A stretch of 64,000 nt of DNA from Odobenus rosmarus divergens. Its lineage: Eukaryota > Chordata > Mammalia > Carnivora > Odobenidae. The position numbers and the translations under genes were made by a program. Where the stretch lies: positions 1,981,695 through 2,045,694 of the forward strand of contig NW_004450267.1 of NCBI RefSeq assembly GCF_000321225.1, read 5' to 3'. The notes beneath the pieces were generated by a model. The model ran no database searches and was not told where the DNA came from. It was given only the letters and a program-made list of their open reading frames with translations. Each line of letters begins with the position of its first letter. Within the stretch, counting starts at the first letter, position 1. Of the stretch, positions 57,375 to 64,000 are shown piece after piece.

Positions 57375-57612
57375 TCAGATCTGAGTTTGAATCTTAGCTC
57401 TACTTTGCTATGTAACGTCTCTAAGATTCATTAATAACTAGGGTGGCCAACTGTCCCAATTTGCTCAGGACTGAGGGTTTTACTGGGACATGGCAATTTT
57501 CATGCTAAAAGTGGGAGTGCCAGGCAAGCTAGGATGGGTTGGTCACCTTATTAATTACATGAGGCTTAAGTAATACTTACCTGAAGGTTGCCGTGAGGAA
57601 TCTGAGCTAGCA
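57375..57612 (+). repeat. MIR SINE, plus strand, split by a DNA transposon
   Basis: The 5' piece, 'tcagatctgagtttgaatct', 'tagctctactttgctatgta', 'acgtctctaag', reads as a MIR head. The 3' piece after 57556 ('taagtaatacttacctgaag', 'gttgccgtgaggaatctgag') reads as the MIR core that should follow. The DNA transposon at 57434-57552 interrupts them. Confidence 0.6.
57434..57552 (+). mobile_element. Small non-autonomous DNA transposon with inverted ends
   Basis: It begins 'actagggtggccaactgtcc' and ends 'gggttggtcacctta', so 'agggtggccaa' and 'ttggtcacct' are inverted repeats. Interior 'tgctcaggactgagggtttt' and 'ctgggacatggcaattttca' fit a MER-type family whose name I do not assign. 'attaat' on both sides may be the target duplication. 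Confidence 0.65.
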
Positions 57613-57774
57613 GAAAGCCTAAGCAAAATAAATTTAAAATAAATGGAAAATATTTTTATGTAACTCATTTCAGTCATCTCCACTTGACATCTGCTTCATT
57701 CTTGAATAAGACCTTACAAAAAAACAGAATCAAATCGGTATAGATTCATGCTCCTCCTCCTTCTTTTTTTTAAG

Positions 57775-58318
57775 TGAAGTTTTTTTTTAAATATGTTGAA
57801 ATATACATAACATAAAATTTATCATCTTAACCATTTTAAGTGTATAGTTCGGTAAGTTAAGTACATTCACATTGTTGTATAACCAATCTCCAGAACTCTT
57901 TTCATTTTAAAACTGAAATTCTTTAAACCACCAGTCTTTATTCCCTCTTCTCTCTGGCCCCTGGAAACCACCATTCTACTTTTTGTCTCTATGAATTTGA
58001 CTCTAGGTACTTCATATAAGTCATACAGTATTTGTGTTCTTGTGATGGCTTCTTTTACTTAACATAATGTCCTCAAGTTTCATTCATATTTTAGAATGTG
58101 TGAGAATTTCCCTCCTTTTTAAGACTGAATAATATTCCATTTTACACGTATACCACACTTTGTTTTTCCATTTTTCCATTAATGGATATTTGAGTTGTTT
58201 CCACTTTCTGGCTATTGTGAATAAAACTGCTATGAACATGGGTGTACAAATACCTCTTTGAGACCCTGCTTTTAATTCTTCTGAGCATATGCCCAGAAGT
58301 AGAATTATTGGGCAAGTT
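57775..58318 (-). mobile_element. L1M (MB/MC-like) 3' end, minus strand
   Basis: 'catcttaaccattttaagtg', 'aaccaatctccagaactctt', 'ccaccattctactttttgtc', 'tctatgaatttgactctagg', 'ttcttttacttaacataatg', 'agactgaataatattccatt', 'attgtgaataaaactgctat', 'gaacatgggtgtacaaatac', 'tatgcccagaagtagaatta' is a well-preserved reversed old L1 3' end. Confidence 0.92.
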
Positions 58319-58319
58319 A

Positions 58320-58455
58320 GGACTTTTTAAACTTTAATTCACTCATATAACCTGGGAATCTTGTTGAGATACAGATTCTTATACAGTAGGTCTAGAGAAA
58401 GGCCTGAGATTCTGTAGGTGATGTCAGTGCTGCCGGTGGGAAGACCACTTTGAAG
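58320..58455 (-). mobile_element. MER5-type hAT DNA transposon fragment
   Basis: 'aacctgggaatcttgttgag', 'atacagattcttatacagta', 'ggtctagagaaaggcctgag', 'attctgtaggtgatgtcagt', 'gctgccggtgggaagaccac' follow the MER5 interior. Strand relative to the published consensus is uncertain. Confidence 0.75.
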
Positions 58456-58479
58456 TGCAAAGGCATGGAAAAAGTGAAC

Positions 58480-58607
58480 TAGCTTAGATGTGAGGTATGG
58501 TTGTGGGTAAGTCACTTAACTCTCTGGGCCTGTTGGGCCATTCACAAAATGAGGGGGTTGGGCTAGATGACTTCTAAGGTCATTTCCTTCTTGATATTCT
58601 GTGTTAT
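58480..58607 (+). repeat. MIR3-like SINE, plus strand
   Basis: 'gggtaagtcacttaactctc', 'tgggcctgttgggccattca', 'caaaatgagggggttgggct', 'agatgacttctaaggtcatt', 'tccttcttgatattctgtg' match the MIR3/MIRc core and end closely. Confidence 0.85.
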
Positions 58608-59324
58608 CATGTCTACTTAGGATGAGTATTATTTTCTTTTACACCGCTTGCAATAAAATATATGGAAAACAATAACTCCTGTGTTGTAGAACTGGAAGGA
58701 TTGCTGGTAGGTTTGGAGAGCCATGAAAATTAGACCAATAAATCTAAGAGATCAATAGAACTAGAAATTATCAGACCAATGAGCAAATGAGAGTAAATAG
58801 ACTTGCATAGAAAGTGGACCCTTCTCCTCAACTCTCTTGGTTCCCATTTATGTAAGTATTCATCACCTATTATGGCAGCAATAGTACTAGACTTTTAAAT
58901 TTCTATTTTAAAGAAGAGGAAGCAGAGAAATTTCATAGTGAACAATAGGAAAAAACTTTGATCTGAGATGATATTAAATGGAGAGTGCTTTTAATTATGT
59001 ATTATTTGATTCAAGGACAAGCAAGGTGGAAGGGAAATGAACTGAAGACTGGAGCAGTCGTGTGCTGGTAATAGTTCACAATCCGCTGGGGAGGGACACC
59101 CTGATTTGTAGTATTTATCAATGTGTAAATGCTCTTATGTGACTACTTTCAGTCTACCAATGAGACACTAATTGGCTAGCAAAATTTCTGAAATTTCAAC
59201 AATCAGTTTTCATGAGCTGGTATAAGCCAGCTCTAGCACACCACAGAAGAGTAAATTTCCTATAACTGAGTTCTTGGGATTAGATAAACGAAACTGTTCT
59301 AATAATCTCGTCTTTCCCTCTACT
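58608..59324. other. Unassigned non-coding DNA
   Basis: Nothing recognised. Confidence 0.35.
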
Positions 59325-59325
59325 G

Positions 59326-59450
59326 CAGTGGTTTTTAGCTCTAGCTGAATGTTAAAATCATCACAGCAACATTTCCAAAACCACCAATGGTCAGGCCTCC
59401 CAACTCAATTAAATCAGAAATTCTTGGGCACCTCAGAGGTTTAAATAGGA
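59326..59450 (+). mobile_element. MER5-type hAT DNA transposon fragment
   Basis: 'gcagtggtttttagctctag', 'ctgaatgttaaaatcatcac', 'aatggtcaggcctcccaact', 'aaatcagaaattcttgggca' fit MER5 in order. Confidence 0.65.
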
Positions 59451-60145
59451 AGCCAGGGAGGAAAGCAACAATGCCCTATTATCAATGCCATGCCATCAAA
59501 TGATCTCATTAAATTCAACATCTCAGGTTCTTCCTCCTGCCAAGAGAGTATTAACAGAGCCAAAGAGTAAAATCTGTAGAAGTGAATGTTGCTTTCCCAA
59601 TCTATCAGCTAAACTTTGTGAGGGTTATGGGAATTTCAAACCCACTGAGGGATATAATATCTTGATTAAGCCATGGCTGATCAAATGTGCTTGGCCAGAC
59701 TGTAGGCCTTATTTTAAGGCTGTGCAACCAACAGGAACCCACAGGTCAAAAAAGATAAAAACCAATGAGACTGGTGGCAGTTATGTCCATTGAATTCCCA
59801 TTGAATGTCCTTTGAAATCCTACTCTTTATAACTAGGCCTGGCAGAACTTTATAAGAGCGGGGAAATTGGGATTGGAAAGTAGGAGGTCAGGAAGAAATG
59901 TTGTTGTTATTCAAGAGGTGAAATTTAGAATTAAAACCTGTAGAAAACAGTTGCATTCGGGAAATGATTTGGAGTCAGCTGGAACTGAGTTTGGGCTGCT
60001 AGAGAATAGAGTGAAGGATCAGGAGTGATAGGGTCATCTAAGGCCAGAGAAGTTGATGGAACAAATGATGTATGAGTGATGGGAACTCACCCCTGGAGGA
60101 TGGCGGGTGATGGGTGGAGGAAGGAAGAGGGTGAGAAAGAGAATA
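59451..60145. other. Unassigned non-coding DNA; 102-codon frame not supported
   Basis: A plus-strand frame of 102 codons lies at 59485-59793. Its translation is Cys- and Lys-rich in places, with no domain I recognise. It has no splice or promoter context. I leave it as a chance frame or an old retroelement scrap. Confidence 0.35.
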
Positions 60146-60149
60146 ACAA

Positions 60150-60340
60150 TATAACTTGCAATGTTGATGAGCATCTACCATGTGCCAGGTACCTCAGGAG
60201 CTATTTTGTATTTTCTCATTTAACTCTCAAATCCATTTAATAAAGTAGTGACTATTATGATAATTTCTATTTTATAATTGAGAGATTAGTGCTTAGAAGC
60301 TTACGTGTCCTACCTGAACGTAGATTATATGTTATAACTG
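60150..60340 (-). repeat. MIR SINE, minus strand
   Basis: 'gagcatctaccatgtgccag', 'gtattttctcatttaactct', 'aataaagtagtgactattat', 'ctattttataattgagagat' follow the reversed MIR tail and core. Confidence 0.75.
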
Positions 60341-60364
60341 TAAATTCTTTCCAAAATCAAGTCT

Positions 60365-60560
60365 TCCACATTACTGCCATTTGTTGCACATCTCCCATGA
60401 CTTGCCATTGTGCTAGGTGAATTATCTCATTGAATTCCTACAAAAACTCCAAAATTTTGTCCTCATTTACCAGAGAGAGAACTGAGACAGCAGTTAAGTG
60501 ATTTCCCATGACTAAAGCAAGTAAAAATAGGGCTGATAATTCAAAATTAATCATGGTTTC
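60365..60560 (-). repeat. Second MIR SINE, minus strand
   Basis: 'ccattgtgctaggtgaatta', 'tctcattgaattcctacaaa', 'gtcctcatttaccagagaga', 'gaactgagacagcagttaag', 'tgatttcccatgactaaagc' repeats the same reversed MIR order as the copy just upstream. Confidence 0.75.
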
Positions 60561-60681
60561 AAAGACTATGTTGAATCCAAAAGTCCTGGTGACAAATTTA
60601 TGGAGGATTTGGGAGAATGCCATGGTCAGTAGATGATTGTGTTAAAAATGGGAAAATATTTAACTGGATAGTATGATTTTC

Positions 60682-60884
60682 TTTTCTTTTTTTTTTAAAA
60701 GATTTATATATTTATTTGTCAGAGAGAGAGAGAGAGAGCACAAGCAGGGGGAGCAGCAGAGGGAGAGGGAGAAGCAGGCTCCTCGCTGAGCAAGGAGCCC
60801 GATGTGGGACTTGACCCCAGGACCCTGGGATCATGACCTGAGCCGAAGGCAGATGCCCAATGACTGAGCCACCCAGGTGTCCCA
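60682..60884 (-). mobile_element. Carnivore SINE, minus strand
   Basis: T-run, 'aaaagatttatatatttatt', a GA run, 'ctcctcgctgagcaaggagc', head 'gagccacccaggtgtccc'. Duplication 'ggatagtatgattttc' (60666-60681) against 'ggatagtaagattttc' (60885-60900), 15 of 16. Confidence 0.95.
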
Positions 60885-60900
60885 GGATAGTAAGATTTTC

Positions 60901-61595
60901 AAATAGGGAGAGCTGTCACCATTTATGCGTCCACCCCATACTTTCACTATTCAGTATGCAACTGAAGACTCTTAGGACACTTTCTGAAAATCTCTAAGTT
61001 TTCTTTCTCTGTAGTGCTCTCTCTCTATACTCTGCTTTATGGATTCTAACCACCTTAGCCTCCCTAGAATCCCAGCCCAGAAAATTAATGGGACTCTACC
61101 TGAGCTCACCCACCAGTCCTACAGCCTGAAAACTCTCTCCAGGTTGTAAGATGGGGCCATCCAGGACTCACCTATTTTTTTCCCTATTCTCAAGAATCAG
61201 TGTCCTTGGTTACCTGATGTCCAAATTACTTGAAAACCATTGCTTCACTTCTTGTACATGTTTTGTCTTTTTTTTTTCTTTTCTAGGACAGAGAATAAAC
61301 TGGTTTCTATTATTTCATCTGGGATGTTAGCAAAGGTGTTCTCAATATGTACTGGATCAGAATTGGATCTTTAATTTTCCAACTAAGTCTCCATTAAGCA
61401 ACCAAAGACAGCATTTTCATCCCTGAGGCCTCTCAAAATCTTACAGTTTGGTTGAAAGGCATTTTGTCATACAAGCCCCCTGTTCTGATTTAAGTATGTA
61501 TTGTTTGTGAAGGCTCTTTGTTCTGACTGCTCACATTTGCTTGTAAGTGGTTATGCTTTCTGCTATTTGTCCAGTACACCCCCACATGGCACCAT
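60901..61595. other. Unassigned non-coding DNA, possibly an old repeat
   Basis: No family assigned. The style of 'ggacagagaataaactggtt' and 'gtactggatcagaattggat' suggests an old interspersed repeat, but I cannot name it. Confidence 0.3.
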
Positions 61596-61599
61596 GGTC

Positions 61600-61795
61600 T
61601 ACTCAGCATCAGGTTGGGAGTAAACAGTCACAGACCCCAGTTCCAGTCCTGCTTTTAATAAACAATCAGACCTTGGACACTTTCCTGCACCTCTCTCAGC
61701 CTCAGATTTCCCATTTATAAAATGGTTTGGGGGTGGGTGGAGTAAACGGACTTGAATTTCTTTCCAAGACTAAGATTCCTTATTTCTTATGTGTG
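61600..61795 (+). repeat. MIR SINE, plus strand
   Basis: 'gggagtaaacagtcacagac', 'cccagttccagtcctgcttt', 'cagaccttggacactttcct', 'cctctctcagcctcagattt', 'cccatttataaaatggtttg', 'ctttccaagactaagattcc' match the MIR head, core and end. Confidence 0.75.
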
Positions 61796-62875
61796 TCATG
61801 TCTCAATCATTCTGATGTAGCTTCTGAAAAATGAGGACTCCAGTCATCTCAATATTCTTATCCTCTGTGAGCCCAGCCTGAGAGTTTTTGAAGGACCCTG
61901 GGTGATTCAATCCATCCTTGTTTCCTGCACTCTCTTCTGCTGTCTTTAAGGAATTGTGGTTTATGGCAGCTTTTACCTCCATGGTCCTCCAGGGACAGAA
62001 ACAGGAGAGACCGTAGTTAGCAGGAAGGAGCTCTTTTGTGGCCTCCTTCATTGAGAGTGACTGGTTCTTCATTTATCTTTGTTGAAAGAGCCAATCAACG
62101 GGCTTAGGATCCTAGGTTCTCTCACATTCATTCTTGGCTGATCGGTGATTCACAGTGTCCATTAAAATGCCTGGAAGACCAAGAGCTCAATTTTCCCCAG
62201 TGAAGCCTGTTTGCCAGTGAAGAGGCTATTTCTCCCCCTTAGCAACCACTGAAGAGTCAACATTTGTAGCCTTGGGGGAAGTACATCTCAGCACACTATA
62301 TTAACCTCTCTGGCACTGCCTGGTGGCCCTGGTCCAGCAGCTAGCCAGCCAGCGCTAGGGTTTACGATTGCTCAGGCACTGATAAGTGGCCATGCTGACG
62401 GTGCAGCAGTGCTCAGGAAGGGAGCTTATTACTTCTAGGCTCTCTGGCAGAACATGAGAGAGTTAGTTATTGTGAGTCCTTTTCCCACAGCTTAGAAATC
62501 TGGGCAATTACATGCTTTCCTTTTCTAATGTATGGTTAGAAATACAGTGAGGTGATTTCTAAAACATGAAGGGTACAAATTTATGTGTCAGTGGGGTTTT
62601 CAGGTTTTTCCACTTTCTAAACAGTGAGGCTGTAGGCATTATATGGGCTTGGTGATGGGTCTACCTCACCCTAAATTCATAGTTGTGACTGTGCTATGAA
62701 CCTGTAAAGTCCTCATGTGAGAGGTTAGTGTTATTGCTGACTTCCCTGCTTTGCTATATTCCCTAGTTTCTGATTCTGCTAAGAAAGAATTTTCTTTTTA
62801 CGACCTTTCTCAGTCGCCCACAGGCATACTCAACTCCATTTTTTTTTTCATATATAAAAAGTTCTTTTTAAGAGT
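61796..62875. other. Unassigned non-coding DNA
   Basis: About 1.1 kb, no repeat named. The 89-codon minus frame (61803-62072) has no supporting features. Confidence 0.35.
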
Positions 62876-62879
62876 TATT

Positions 62880-63195
62880 TATTTTATTTTATTATTTTTA
62901 AAATTTTTTATTAAATCCAATTAGCCAACATATAGTATATGATTAGTTTCAGATGTAGTGTTCAATAATTCATCAGTTGTGTATAACACTCAGTGCTTAT
63001 TACATCACATGCCTTCCTTAATGCCCATCACCCAGTTGCCCCATCCCTCCACCTACCTCCCCTCCAACAACCCTCAGTTTGTTTCTTAGAGTTAAGAGTC
63101 TCTCATGGTTTGTCTCCCTCTCTGATGACTTCCCATTCAGTTTTCCCTCTCTCTCCCTAGGATCCTCTGTGCTGTTTCTTATATTCCACATATAT
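62880..63195 (-). mobile_element. Carnivore L1 3' UTR, minus strand
   Basis: 'ttattaaatccaattagcca', 'acatatagtatatgattagt', 'ttcagatgtagtgttcaata', 'ttcatcagttgtgtataaca', 'ctcagtgcttattacatcac', 'cttccttaatgcccatcacc', 'cagttgccccatccctccac', 'gtttgtttcttagagttaag', 'agtctctcatggtttgtctc'. This is the reversed carnivore L1 3' UTR, about 315 bases, 5'-truncated. Confidence 0.93.
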
Positions 63196-63440
63196 TCAAC
63201 TCTATTCTTGATGTTGATTTGATTTTCCTCCCTACTCTGACATTTCTACCCCTGTCACCTCAGGGATTCTGCTCCAGCTTCTCCCCTCCTCCTCTTCTCT
63301 GCCTCCGCTTGGACAGCTTCGCCCACCCACAGAGAGGTGGCTTCTGAGAGCTCTCCTCTACAGTGTTCTCTCTTACACTTAGCTCTCACCAGTATAAGAA
63401 CCCCAGTTTCAGGTCTGTCACTGCTGACTTGTCACAGCTC
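63196..63440. other. Unassigned C/T-rich non-coding DNA
   Basis: Nothing recognised. Confidence 0.35.
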
Positions 63441-63449
63441 AATTCTAGC

Positions 63450-63705
63450 CAGGTACTAACAACAGCAACAGTGGCCGCTACTATTCCCTGAACACCTACC
63501 ACGGACCAGATCTGTGTGTACAGTCCCTCTAAACCTTACAGCAGCACAATGGGATAGGTACTCTGATTATAGTCTTTGCATACACCAGGAAACTGAAGCG
63601 TAGAGAACTTAAAGTAACTTTTCTCAGGACACAGAGTTAGTAAACAGTAGAGCCTGAACTCAAATCAGAATCCATTAGCCTCCAGAGCTTATCGGGCTTC
63701 CAAAG
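63450..63705 (-). repeat. MIR SINE, minus strand, long copy
   Basis: 'ctgaacacctaccacggacc', 'acagcagcacaatgggatag', 'gtactctgattatagtcttt', 'gcatacaccaggaaactgaa', 'gcgtagagaacttaaagtaa', 'cacagagttagtaaacagta', 'gagcctgaactcaaatcaga' follow nearly the whole reversed MIR. Confidence 0.8.
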
Positions 63706-64000
63706 TGTTTCTCTTGAAGGTGATCTCGCAGATTACTAACCAAGTCTCTGCACCGCGGTACCTAAGAGTAGACCAGGGAGAAGGAATTATGACCGAGAAA
63801 TATCTTCATAGTGAAGGTAAACCTATTTTCTGAGCAAAGATAGGCAGGCGCAAGGAGAATTTTCCTGTATAGTGAAGATAAACTGGAATTTACTTCACTT
63901 ATTTTCAATATCGTTCTCACCTATTTAAATGTAAAGTTAAACTTAGTGGAATGTTACTGCTTCTGTGAGAGAGGCACTGTAGTAGAAACTCTCACATAGG
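63706..64000. other. Unassigned non-coding DNA to the window end
   Basis: Nothing recognised. Confidence 0.35.

Overview
This is a 64 kb stretch of non-coding nuclear DNA from a carnivoran mammal. The main evidence is about twenty copies of the tRNA-Lys-derived carnivore SINE (SINEC/CAN-SINE). They read 'gcctgggtggctcag' at the head on one strand, or a T-rich tail through 'gagccacccaggcgcc' on the other. Carnivore-type L1 3' ends, and much older MIR, L2, L1M, MER5-like and ERVL-MaLR copies shared by placental mammals, are also present. The SINEs are of the 'gacagagagagacacagcgagag ... cgcttaacgactgagcc' kind, which I associate with arctoid carnivores (bears and giant panda, seals, mustelids). 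No young dog-type SINEC_Cf copy was seen. The species cannot be fixed from this sequence.

I find no protein-coding exon, promoter, CpG island, functional RNA gene or CRISPR array that I can support. The open reading frames are short. Many are translations of SINEs or other repeats, and the rest lie in sequence with no recognisable protein family. The window is therefore intergenic or intronic.

Layout. 1-8 kb: old MIR, SINEs, a 50-base assembly gap and a 771-base exact direct repeat, which looks like an assembly error. 8-10 kb: L1M 3' end, L2, two MER5-like elements and a SINE. 10-15 kb: an MLT1-type LTR and mostly unassigned sequence. 15-16.6 kb: SINE, MIR, L2 and reverse L1. 19-23 kb: MIR, L2, an L1M split by an LTR, and a SINE nested in a SINE. 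24.5-26.5 kb: MER5, MIR, L2 and SINE. 28-30.7 kb: a small tandem duplication, a probable solo LTR, L2, MIR and a pyrimidine tract. 31.8-32.7 kb: SINE, L1 3' end, SINE. 32.7-35.4 kb: a long stretch without recognisable repeats. 35-41 kb: SINEs, L2 and a composite SINE-L1 insertion. 44.7-51.6 kb: an LTR followed by three decayed same-strand L1 remnants carrying two SINEs. 52.9-64 kb: MER-type DNA transposons, MIRs, two L1M 3' ends, two SINEs and a carnivore L1 3' end.

The most informative observations are: (1) the first copy of the 771-base repeat joins the left half of one SINE locus to the right half of another beside the gap, as shown by mismatched target-site duplications; (2) a SINE and an L1 3' terminus sit inside one shared target-site duplication near 40.4-40.7 kb, consistent with a template switch during retrotransposition; (3) nested insertions give relative ages. 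I see no sign of a new gene system. Repeat boundaries are read by eye and should be taken as accurate to roughly 10-30 bases for old elements.
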